From Dokdonella_A sp038237055 (GTDB taxonomy: Bacteria; Pseudomonadota; Gammaproteobacteria; Xanthomonadales; Rhodanobacteraceae), in contig JBBRZD010000210.1 in the NCBI GenBank assembly GCA_038237055.1, forward strand, positions 1 through 5,829: 5,829 bases of DNA. The letters are read 5' to 3'. Numbering within the stretch: the first letter of the stretch is position 1; each line of letters begins with the position of its first letter. The notes under the pieces are model-generated. The model did not search any database. It had not been told where the DNA came from and was given only the letters and a program-made list of their open reading frames with translations. Made by a program: the position numbers and the translations under genes. Positions 1 to 5,829 of this stretch are shown piece by piece.

Positions 1-994
1 ATTCGGCCAGCTCACGCACGACCTCGCCATCGGATTCGATCTGCACGAACGCGCCTTTCGCTGGATGACGATCGAGCGCAAGGCGTAGTCGCTTGACTGC
101 GGCTGTCAAGGGTTCGAGCACGGGCTGCAATGCGGCCAACGCGCCACTGACGTTTGCGCATTCGGCGAGTGCATCGCACGCGAGTTCGTTCAACTGGCGC
201 GCAGACAACGTAACCGAGAAAAACTGTCCGGCGAGATCCGGAATCTGATGCGCTTCGTCGAGGATGAACGCGTGCGCGCCGGGCAGAATTTCGCCGAAGC
301 CTTCCTGCTTGATCGCAAGATCCGCGAACAGCAGATGATGATTGACCACGACAATGTCCGCTTCCTGCGCGGCGCGTCGCGCCTTCACTACGAAACAATC
401 GTTGAACATCGGGCAATCGGAGCCGAGGCAATTCTCGGTCGTCGAGGTCACCCGCGGCCACAGCGGCGAATCCTCGGCAATCTCGGCGAGTTCCGCTCGA
501 TCGCCGGCGAGCGTGCGTTGCGACCACGTGCGAATCGCGTGCAGCTGCGATGCTTGTTCACGGCTGGCGAAGCGACCTTCCTGGTGCGCCTGATCGAGTC
601 GGTGCAGACACAAATAGTTTGCGCGCCCCTTCAACAACGCCGCCGACACGCGCGCACCGAGCACGTGGCGCACACGCGGGAGATCGCGATGGAACAACTG
701 GTCTTGCAGCGTCTTGGTGCCCGTCGAAATGATCACGCGCTTGCCCGACAGTAGTGCAGGCACGAGATACGCGAAGGTCTTGCCGGTGCCAGTGCCGGCT
801 TCAGCAACGAGGATCTGGCGATCGGCAATCGCTTCCTCCACCGCAGCGGCCATCGTCTGCTGCGATTCGCGCGGCGCAAAGCCGGGCACTTCGCGCGCGA
901 ACGGGCCGTCGGCACCGAGCAGTTCGGCGATGGACTGATGAGTCAGGCTCACCACGCGGAATTCCGATTCATCGAACCCGACTGCATTGGACAC
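1..994 (-). CDS. yoaA: YoaA/DinG-family Fe-S ATP-dependent DNA helicase, 3' part beyond the window
   Basis: Superfamily 2, XPD-like 5'-3' DNA helicase; 331 N-terminal residues are visible and the rest lies beyond base 1. Seen: a PRESQQ Q-like motif at residues 41-46, Walker A EAGTGTGKT at 65-73 (Lys72, Thr73), motif Ia around STGTKTLQDQL at 90-100, four iron-sulfur cysteines (Cys129, 189, 194, 200) and a DEAH box at 246-249 inside FILDEAHQIPD. The ENCLGSDCPMFNDCFVVKAR block and VVVNHHLLFADL match E. coli YoaA more closely than DinG. In E. coli, YoaA acts in tolerance of replication blocks together with the HolC (chi) subunit of DNA polymerase III; the same role here is inferred. An in-frame TGA at 1004-1006 caps the frame, and GTG at 994 is the first start after it, with no clear Shine-Dalgarno. 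That TGA is also the stop of the lipoprotein gene, only 9 bp upstream, so translation is probably coupled. The C-terminal helicase motifs cannot be checked. The family is certain; yoaA rather than dinG is likely. Confidence 0.92.
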   Translation of the reverse strand, partial: MSNAVGFDESEFRVVSLTHQSIAELLGADGPFAREVPGFAPRESQQTMAAAVEEAIADRQILVAEAGTGTGKTFAYLVPALLSGKRVIISTGTKTLQDQLFHRDLPRVRHVLGARVSAALLKGRANYLCLHRLDQAHQEGRFASREQASQLHAIRTWSQRTLAGDRAELAEIAEDSPLWPRVTSTTENCLGSDCPMFNDCFVVKARRAAQEADIVVVNHHLLFADLAIKQEGFGEILPGAHAFILDEAHQIPDLAGQFFSVTLSARQLNELACDALAECANVSGALAALQPVLEPLTAAVKRLRLALDRHPAKGAFVQIESDGEVVRELAE

Positions 995-1003
995 GCCGCG
1001 CCG

Positions 1004-1528
1004 TCACATCCGTAGCCGCGGTGCCACGCGACATTCCTTCAAGCGCAACTGCGCCTGTGTCGCAGTCGCTGCGTCGTTGGTCGCGGTGCGTGCCTCGACC
1101 ACGGTCTGCCAGTTGCGTGCGCACAGGCTGCCGAGCTTGGGGCCGAGCGCGAAACTTTTAAGCGCGAGCGCATCGGCCTGCGTCCAGTCGCCGCGCGCGA
1201 CTTGCAGTTCGGCGAGGTATTGCAGGATGTCCGGTGCATTCGGCGCCAGTTTCAACGCGCTGTCGGTCGCCGTGATCGCTGCGGCAATGTCATGAACGGC
1301 TTCGGCGTCGTGTGCCTTCTTGAGGAAGCCGTCGATCGCCGCATCGCGCAACGGATGCACCTGCACGGCCGAATCCAATCCATCGCCGGCGGCCCGAATC
1401 GCACGCAAGGCGGTGACGGGGTCAACAGCCGGGTCGTGCTTGACGATGGGCGCGGGCGCGCCGGACTGCGCGCAGGCAGCAAGTGTTGCCACAGCGATCA
1501 GAACAAGAATGGTGAAGCGAAAATTCAT
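1004..1528 (-). CDS. TPR-like outer-membrane lipoprotein, candidate LpoP-type PBP1b activator
   Basis: A 174-residue lipoprotein. The signal peptide has Arg4, a hydrophobic stretch (residues 5-18) and a lipobox L16-A17-A18-C19. Ala at +2, not Asp, predicts Lol sorting to the outer membrane. A Pro/Ala-rich linker (about 22-38) follows, then helical sequence. Residues 75-130 read like tetratricopeptide helices (ALKLAPNAP, then LAELQVARGDWTQADALAL), with a further helix pair at 138-165. Two more cysteines, Cys136 and Cys166, could form a periplasmic disulfide. The lipobox fixes the ATG at 1528; an upstream extension to 1765 would overlap mrcB and bury the signal peptide. A weak GGA (complement of 1535-1537) lies 6 nt before the start. 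The gene follows mrcB by 94 bp and precedes the helicase by 9 bp. LpoP of Pseudomonas aeruginosa is a TPR lipoprotein that activates PBP1b; the similar architecture and position suggest the same role here, but that is inference. It could instead be an unrelated TPR lipoprotein. Confidence 0.88.
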   Translation of the reverse strand: MNFRFTILVLIAVATLAACAQSGAPAPIVKHDPAVDPVTALRAIRAAGDGLDSAVQVHPLRDAAIDGFLKKAHDAEAVHDIAAAITATDSALKLAPNAPDILQYLAELQVARGDWTQADALALKSFALGPKLGSLCARNWQTVVEARTATNDAATATQAQLRLKECRVAPRLRM

Positions 1529-1622
1529 GGGATATCCGATTGGGGTTATCGCGTGGCACTGATCATCAGCACGCACATCGCGCGATCGCATCGAAGCAAG
1601 CGAACATTTTCGCACGGCGACC
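1529..1622 (-). other. mrcB to lipoprotein intergenic gap, no terminator seen
   Basis: These 94 bp separate the mrcB stop from the lipoprotein ATG. I see no GC-rich stem followed by a T run on the minus strand, so read-through from mrcB is likely. Short palindromes occur (GCGATCGC-like and CTGATCATCAG), but neither forms a terminator. A GATAAC hexamer (complement of 1545-1550) resembles a -10 but has no -35 partner and would leave only about 10 nt of leader. Confidence 0.4.
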
Positions 1623-3914
1623 CTAACCGCCGCTCGTGCCGAAAAATTGGCGCAACTGATCGATCGGGCAGTTTTCCTCGTCGCTCGGCGCATAGCCGGT
1701 CGCAAACGGCAGCTCGCGCGCGCCGGAACAAGCCGGGTCCGTGCGCTTGCCCGACGCGGGAGCAATCCACGCGCGCTCGATACCGTCCTGCGGCACGACC
1801 AGCGACGCGGTTGGCAGGTGTTTCATCAATTCGATCCACACGCGCAAGCCGCCGGTGGCGCCAAAAAGACCGGTCGGCTTGTTGTCATCGCGACCGACCC
1901 AGGCAACCGCGAGCGCATCGCCGGTGAAGCCGGCGAACCACGAATCGCGCTGGGTATCGCTGGTGCCGGTTTTGCCGGCCGCGTGCAGCCAGCCAAGGCC
2001 GGAATCGTTGATCGCGTGCGCAGTGCCGCTGATGGCAACCTGCTGCATCGCGTAGGTGACGAGGCGTGTCGCGGTCGCATAGTCGCCGGCGCCTGCCTTC
2101 ACTGCATAGCGCGACAATGGCCGACCCTTGGCGTCCAGCACGCCACGCACCGCGCGCAAGGGCAACGCATGCCCATCGGCCGCGAGATATTGATACAGGC
2201 GCGCGACATCGAACGGACTCAGGTCGATCGCACCGAGCAACATCGACGGATTCGGATTGATCTCGCGCCCGAGGCCAAACGAAGCAAGAAATCCGTGCAC
2301 GCGGTCGACACCGATGCGCTGGCCGAGATGGATCGTCGCGAGGTTCCAGCTCTGTTTCAATGCGTCGATCAGCAACACCTGACCATGCGACTGGTGGTCA
2401 TCGTTCTCCGGATGCCAGTGCGTCCCATTGGGCTGCACCATGTCGATCGCACTGTCGTCGAGCAGCGTGGCGAGCGAATAGCGCTGCGGCTGCGCCAGCG
2501 CGACCAGGTTCACGAACGGTTTCACCAGTGAACCGATGGGACGCAACGCATCCAACGCACGATTGAACCCGGGTTCGTCGACGTCGCGGCTGCCGATCAT
2601 CGCCTGTACTTCGCCATCGCGCGCGCCCGTCACGACCAGCGCCGCCTCGACCGCGTCGCCGCGCTTGCCGAGCGCCGCAAGCGCCTTGTCGATCGCATCC
2701 TCGCCGAGCGATTGCACCGACGGCGCCAGTGTCGTGTGGATTGCAAGCCCTGCACTGTTGAGCTCGGTGTCCGGATAGTCCTGCTTGAGCTGGCGCCGCA
2801 CCAGTTCGAGAAAGGCCGGGTAGCGATCGCGCGGCAGAGTCGCGTTCGCCGCCGTGCCAATCGGCTGTTTGATCGAATACACGCTGGTCGCGTCGTCGAT
2901 GAGGCCGGTGTCGCGGAACACACCGAGCACAACATTGCGCCGCGCCAGTGCGCCATCGGGATTGCGCCGTGGGTCGTACAGGCTCGGTCCCTGCACCATG
3001 CCGACCAGCAGCGCGATGTCGGCCGCGCCGAGCCCGTGCAGGTCGTGCCCGAAATAAAATTCGCTTGCCGCGGCAAAGCCGTGCACCGCTTGCGCGCCCT
3101 GCTGGCCGAGGAACACCTCGTTGATGTACGCCTCAAGGATGCGCTTCTTGTCGTAGCGCGCCTCGATGATCAGCGACAACAGTGCCTCGTTGAGCTTGCG
3201 CGTAAAGGTCTGGCCGCGATCGAGGAACAGGTTCTTGACCAGCTGCTGGGTCAGGGTCGAGCCGCCCTGCACCACGTGACCCGCGACCAGATTGGCCCAC
3301 GCCGCGCGCACGATGGCAAGTACGTTGATGCCATGATGGTGCTTGAAATCACGATCCTCGACCGCCTGCAATCCGCTCAGCAGCAGCGGCGGCACTTCGC
3401 CCAGCGTGACGTAGCGGCGATCCTCCTGCAGTTCGCCATACAGAGTCGCGATGCGCGCAGGTTCGAGCCGCACGTTCGGCAGCGTCGCGCCCAAGTCGGC
3501 ATCGACAAGCTGGCTGACGCGGCCATCGGCAAGCGTGACCGCAACGCGCTTGTCGCGTTCGCGCCCATCGAGGTAAATGAAAGCGCGCCGTGCGATCGTG
3601 TAGCGCGCGCCCTCGCGATGCCAGGTGCCCGGCGTTTTCGCCTGCGCATCCTCAAGATAGCGCGCGGCGTCGAGTTCGAGCTTCAACGCGTCGGCATTCA
3701 TCGGCAGGCCGGGCGCAAGCTGCAACGGCCTCGCATACACGCGGCTGGGAATCTGCCACGACAGATCGTCGAAGCGACCGCGCACTTCCTGATCGAGATA
3801 AAACGAATACGGAAGCAGGAAGCCGAGCGCAAGGCCGACCGCGATCAGGAACGGGATACGCACGATGCGCCAGGCGATATGCAGGGCGCTCAGGGAACTG
3901 GAAAGAAAGGGCAA
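1623..3914 (-). CDS. mrcB: bifunctional class A penicillin-binding protein 1b (glycosyltransferase/transpeptidase)
   Basis: Inner-membrane peptidoglycan synthase that polymerises lipid II and cross-links stem peptides; 763 residues from the chosen start. In order: a short cytoplasmic tail, one membrane anchor (about 18-37), a UB2H-like region (about 55-150), then the GT51 domain. GT51 motifs are EDRDF with catalytic Glu186 (E. coli Glu233 equivalent), GGSTLTQQLVKNL (217-229), RKLNEA (239-244), ILEAYINEVFLG (259-270) and AVHGFAAASEFYFG (276-289). The transpeptidase has all three penicillin-binding motifs: S462-L-V-K465 (E. coli Ser510 equivalent), S522-W-N524 and K648-T-G-T-S652. Both activities therefore look intact. 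The C-terminal tail carries Cys729 and Cys749. The frame is open to an ATG at 4118, but that start would overlap the divergent gene and add an arginine-rich tail with no visible domain. TTG at 3914 has a GGA 7 nt upstream and lies about 43 nt after the expected transcription start. GTG at 3863 is a less likely alternative. The family is certain, the start is not. Confidence 0.95.
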   Translation of the reverse strand: MPFLSSSLSALHIAWRIVRIPFLIAVGLALGFLLPYSFYLDQEVRGRFDDLSWQIPSRVYARPLQLAPGLPMNADALKLELDAARYLEDAQAKTPGTWHREGARYTIARRAFIYLDGRERDKRVAVTLADGRVSQLVDADLGATLPNVRLEPARIATLYGELQEDRRYVTLGEVPPLLLSGLQAVEDRDFKHHHGINVLAIVRAAWANLVAGHVVQGGSTLTQQLVKNLFLDRGQTFTRKLNEALLSLIIEARYDKKRILEAYINEVFLGQQGAQAVHGFAAASEFYFGHDLHGLGAADIALLVGMVQGPSLYDPRRNPDGALARRNVVLGVFRDTGLIDDATSVYSIKQPIGTAANATLPRDRYPAFLELVRRQLKQDYPDTELNSAGLAIHTTLAPSVQSLGEDAIDKALAALGKRGDAVEAALVVTGARDGEVQAMIGSRDVDEPGFNRALDALRPIGSLVKPFVNLVALAQPQRYSLATLLDDSAIDMVQPNGTHWHPENDDHQSHGQVLLIDALKQSWNLATIHLGQRIGVDRVHGFLASFGLGREINPNPSMLLGAIDLSPFDVARLYQYLAADGHALPLRAVRGVLDAKGRPLSRYAVKAGAGDYATATRLVTYAMQQVAISGTAHAINDSGLGWLHAAGKTGTSDTQRDSWFAGFTGDALAVAWVGRDDNKPTGLFGATGGLRVWIELMKHLPTASLVVPQDGIERAWIAPASGKRTDPACSGARELPFATGYAPSDEENCPIDQLRQFFGTSGG

Positions 3915-3920
3915 GCGGAT

Positions 3921-3925
3921 TTCCG
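3921..3925 (-). promoter_or_regulatory. putative ribosome binding site of mrcB
   Basis: The complement reads CGGAA, with the GGA core 7 nt before the TTG at 3914. It is a partial Shine-Dalgarno match. It supports the TTG over the GTG at 3863, which has no comparable purine run upstream. Confidence 0.4.
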
Positions 3926-3963
3926 GGAGGCAGGCGATCGGGGCGCCGTGGGACGTGGTGCGC

Positions 3964-3969
3964 AGTGTA
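3964..3969 (-). promoter_or_regulatory. putative -10 element for the mrcB operon
   Basis: The minus strand reads GGCTACACTGCG here. TACACT matches TATAAT at four of six positions, including the key first T-A and last T. No TTGACA-like -35 sits 16-18 bp upstream, where the sequence is almost pure GC. Transcription would start near 3957, giving a leader of about 43 nt to the TTG at 3914. Starts further upstream would then be untranscribed. Confidence 0.4.
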
Positions 3970-4027
3970 GCCGCGCCGCGCCGTGGCTGGCGAGACACGC
4001 GCCGCGCGCGCGACCAACCGGATCGGC

Positions 4028-4033
4028 GATAAT
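4028..4033 (+). promoter_or_regulatory. putative -10 element for the glycosyltransferase gene
   Basis: GATAAT (five of six matches to TATAAT) lies in an AT-richer patch within GC-rich surroundings. The expected -35 position around 4005-4010 is only CG repeats, so the promoter would be weak or activator-dependent. Transcription would start near 4040 and leave a leader of about 25 nt carrying the Shine-Dalgarno sequence. Confidence 0.42.
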
Positions 4034-4056
4034 CACGCTCGTTTGCGTTTTCTGCC

Positions 4057-4060
4057 GGAG
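4057..4060 (+). promoter_or_regulatory. ribosome binding site of the glycosyltransferase gene
   Basis: GGAG with a 5 nt spacer to the ATG at 4066. It is the clearest Shine-Dalgarno sequence in the window and fixes the start of the long plus-strand frame. Confidence 0.65.
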
Positions 4061-4065
4061 CCTTG

Positions 4066-5829
4066 ATGCACAGCCTTCCGTTCGCCGCGCAGCCGTCTGA
4101 CGGCAACGGGATTGACAAATCTGACGCGCGCGCCGCTGCGGCCGCAGTGCGGATATGCGTCTACGCTGCGCAAATGCCGAGCGCCGGGACACTCGACGTG
4201 TTGCGACTGCGGCTGCCAGCCTCAGCGCAACTCGCGCTGATTGGCGCCTGCGCGTCCAGTACGGAATGGCCCGCAATCGAACGTCTGCCCGACATCGCCG
4301 ATGCGAATCTTCCCCACGCCGCACTGGTCGCCGCCACACAGCGTTTTCCTGGCGAGCATCTGCTGCTCGTGCGCGCCGACCTCCGCTTGCCGGATCTTGC
4401 CTGCGAGCGGCTGCTGCATGCGCTTGATCTGCCCGATGTGCTGGGCGCTATCGCGCTCGACGGCGCTCACTTTCTTGAGTTACCCGCGTCCAAAGACGGC
4501 AGCAGCGATGGGGCGCGTCTCGATGCGCTCTGCTTCGCGTATTCCGATCGCCGCGCCTACGACGATCCATCGTTTGCGGTCGACGCCATGCCTGCGTTCT
4601 CCGCCTGGCACGGTGCGCGCCTCGCCCGTCTCGGCGCGGAGCGTCTATGCGACAAGGACGCGATCGATGCGGCAGGATTGCGCGTCGTGCTGCTCGATCA
4701 TGTCTATGTCGAAGACAACGCCGGCGTTTCGAAGGCGCGCGCGACCGGTCGCGACCCGCGCGATCCTGTACCGCCCTCGCCGCTCGATCCGTTGCGCGCT
4801 CTTCTGGCCACTGCAGCTGCGGGCAAGTCCGTTCCATCCCGCCCCGGCCTCGATGCCAAGCCAGTGCTGTTGCATGTGCTGCACGGCTGGGGTGGTGGCG
4901 CCGAGCGCTGGGTGCGCGATTTCGCAGCGGCCGACACCGATGAGCAGCATCTCGTGCTGATCGCGCGCGGCAGTTTCAAGCGTCGCCAGCACGGCGAATG
5001 GCTCGAACTTCACGACGGCAACCTGATTGGCCCACCGCTGCGACGCTGGCCCCTGCCGCGCGCGATTGGCGATACGGCGATTTCCAATTCAGCGTATCGC
5101 GACCTGCTCGCGCGCATCGTGCGCGACTACTGCGTCGATGCGATCGTGCTGTCGTCGTTGATCGGGCACAGTCTCGACGCATTGCGCACGCGACTGCCGA
5201 CCTTCTGCGTCATCCACGATCACTATCCGTTGTGGCCGGTGCTGCATCGCGACTTCGGCGACGTGGCACTGCATTTCGACGACGCCCAGCGTATCGCAGA
5301 TCTTGCAGCGAGCGGCGACGACCGTGAGTTCGCCAACCGTCACCCCGCACACTGGCAGCACCTGCACGACGAGACGGTCGCTGCCCTGCGCAGCGCGAAC
5401 GCGACCTTGATCGCGCCGAGCCGCTCCGCACTCGCCAATCACCTGCGCCTTGCACCCGCGCTGAGCGAATTGCCGCAGCATGTCATTGCGCACGGTCTCG
5501 CCGCGTGGCCAAGCGGCACGACGCAAGCGCCGGCTTGCTCGACACGCACCCGGCCACGCCTGATCGTTGCGGGACGCATCCGCCGCGGCAAGGGCGCCGA
5601 GTTGTTGCGCGCCGCGTTGCCCGGGCTGCGCGAGCATGTCGACCTGTTCCTGCTCGGCGCCGGCGCCGATGCGCACGATCTGTTCGGCGAACGCGGCGTG
5701 CATGTCGTGCTCGACTACCGGCGTGATGAGCTGCCGCAGCTGCTCGCGCAGATCCAGCCCGATGCGGCGCTATTGCTGCCGACGGTCGCTGAAACCTTCA
5801 GCTACACCTTGTCCGAATTGCGCAGCCTC
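4066..5829 (+). CDS. large two-part glycosyltransferase (divergent N-terminal region plus GT4 GT-B domain), 3' end beyond the window
   Basis: A reading frame open for 588 codons to the window edge, with no stop reached. The C-terminal part is a GT-B glycosyltransferase of the GT4 type. A glycine-rich loop HGWGGGAERW (273-282) begins its N-terminal lobe, and VIHDHYPLWPVL plus a later LIAPSRSA segment match family blocks before the interdomain region. The second lobe starts at LIVAGRIRRGKG (R504-x4-K509, the usual nucleotide-sugar contact) and reaches E576-x7-E584. Roughly residues 29-230 form a separate region. Its FPGEHLLLVRADLRLPD stretch (94-110) resembles the GT2 sequence around the DXD motif, but only Asp105 is kept, so it may be an inactive or highly diverged GT-A domain. 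No signal peptide or membrane segment is seen, so the protein is probably cytoplasmic. It likely adds a sugar to a lipid-linked surface polysaccharide such as O-antigen; donor and acceptor cannot be read from sequence. GT4 membership is firm, the N-terminal assignment tentative. Confidence 0.88.
   Translation, partial: MHSLPFAAQPSDGNGIDKSDARAAAAAVRICVYAAQMPSAGTLDVLRLRLPASAQLALIGACASSTEWPAIERLPDIADANLPHAALVAATQRFPGEHLLLVRADLRLPDLACERLLHALDLPDVLGAIALDGAHFLELPASKDGSSDGARLDALCFAYSDRRAYDDPSFAVDAMPAFSAWHGARLARLGAERLCDKDAIDAAGLRVVLLDHVYVEDNAGVSKARATGRDPRDPVPPSPLDPLRALLATAAAGKSVPSRPGLDAKPVLLHVLHGWGGGAERWVRDFAAADTDEQHLVLIARGSFKRRQHGEWLELHDGNLIGPPLRRWPLPRAIGDTAISNSAYRDLLARIVRDYCVDAIVLSSLIGHSLDALRTRLPTFCVIHDHYPLWPVLHRDFGDVALHFDDAQRIADLAASGDDREFANRHPAHWQHLHDETVAALRSANATLIAPSRSALANHLRLAPALSELPQHVIAHGLAAWPSGTTQAPACSTRTRPRLIVAGRIRRGKGAELLRAALPGLREHVDLFLLGAGADAHDLFGERGVHVVLDYRRDELPQLLAQIQPDAALLLPTVAETFSYTLSELRSL

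Larger units (their letters stand above)
3915..4065. promoter_or_regulatory. divergent intergenic region between mrcB and the glycosyltransferase gene
   Basis: This 151 bp gap separates two genes that read away from each other, so it should hold both promoters. It contains the two -10 candidates listed separately, one per strand and about 60 bp apart. Between them lies very GC-rich sequence, including five CG dinucleotides in a row at 4003-4012. I found no convincing operator palindrome, riboswitch or small gene. Confidence 0.6.

Noticed and set aside
248..754. Plus-strand open frame of 168 codons opposite the helicase
   Set aside because: The minus-strand frame here carries the Fe-S cysteines and the DEAH box, so this is a shadow.
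1545..1550. GATAAC as a separate -10 for the lipoprotein gene
   Set aside because: There is no -35 partner and the leader would be only about 10 nt. Read-through from mrcB explains expression more simply.
1559..1569. Near-palindrome CTGATCATCAG as an operator or terminator stem
   Set aside because: It is short and imperfect with no T run. Such GATC-type palindromes occur by chance, so no site can be supported.
1202..1927. Plus-strand open frame of 241 codons spanning the lipoprotein gene and the mrcB 3' end
   Set aside because: It crosses two well-supported minus-strand genes and the gap between them, and the translation is arginine-rich with no motifs.
1647..2531. Plus-strand open frame of 294 codons opposite the mrcB transpeptidase domain
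   Set aside because: It shadows the SxxK, SxN and KTG region on the other strand. The product is low-complexity and rich in Arg and His, with no family resemblance.
2712..4100. Long plus-strand open frame of 462 codons opposite mrcB
   Set aside because: It is antisense to a PBP1b whose motifs are intact along its whole length. Its translation has no recognisable domain, and long antisense frames are expected in GC-rich genes.
5089..5703. Minus-strand open frame of 204 codons opposite the glycosyltransferase
   Set aside because: It lies antisense to the GT4 domain, including its R-x4-K region, and has no recognisable domain of its own.

Overview
This is a GC-rich chromosomal window whose proteins look like those of a gammaproteobacterium of the Xanthomonadales/Lysobacterales type. 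The assignment rests on remembered family resemblance and base composition, so the order is moderately supported and the genus is not determined. I see no mobile element, CRISPR array, tRNA or rRNA.

The window has two divergent halves. On the minus strand, reading leftward from about 3960, three genes lie in a row. First is a bifunctional class A penicillin-binding protein of the PBP1b type (mrcB, 1623-3914). Next is a small outer-membrane-type lipoprotein with a TPR-like C-terminal half (1004-1528). Last is a YoaA/DinG-family iron-sulfur DNA helicase, starting at a GTG at 994 and running off the left edge. The gaps are 94 bp and 9 bp, with no visible terminator, so the three are probably co-transcribed. 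On the plus strand, one very long reading frame starts at 4066 and stays open to the right edge (588 codons). It encodes a two-part glycosyltransferase: a divergent N-terminal region with faint GT-A/GT2 resemblance, then a GT4-type GT-B domain.

The 151 bp between the divergent starts (3915-4065) holds a plausible -10 element for each direction, and the glycosyltransferase has a good Shine-Dalgarno sequence.

The left operon fits an envelope-growth theme. PBP1b polymerises and cross-links peptidoglycan from the inner membrane. The TPR lipoprotein next to it is a good candidate for the LpoP-type outer-membrane activator described for Pseudomonas PBP1b. The divergent glycosyltransferase probably makes a surface polysaccharide, which is also an envelope job. 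YoaA is a DNA-repair helicase that appears to be carried in the same transcript. These are ordinary families. The most useful new hypothesis is the PBP1b/lipoprotein pairing; I found no convincing wholly novel system.
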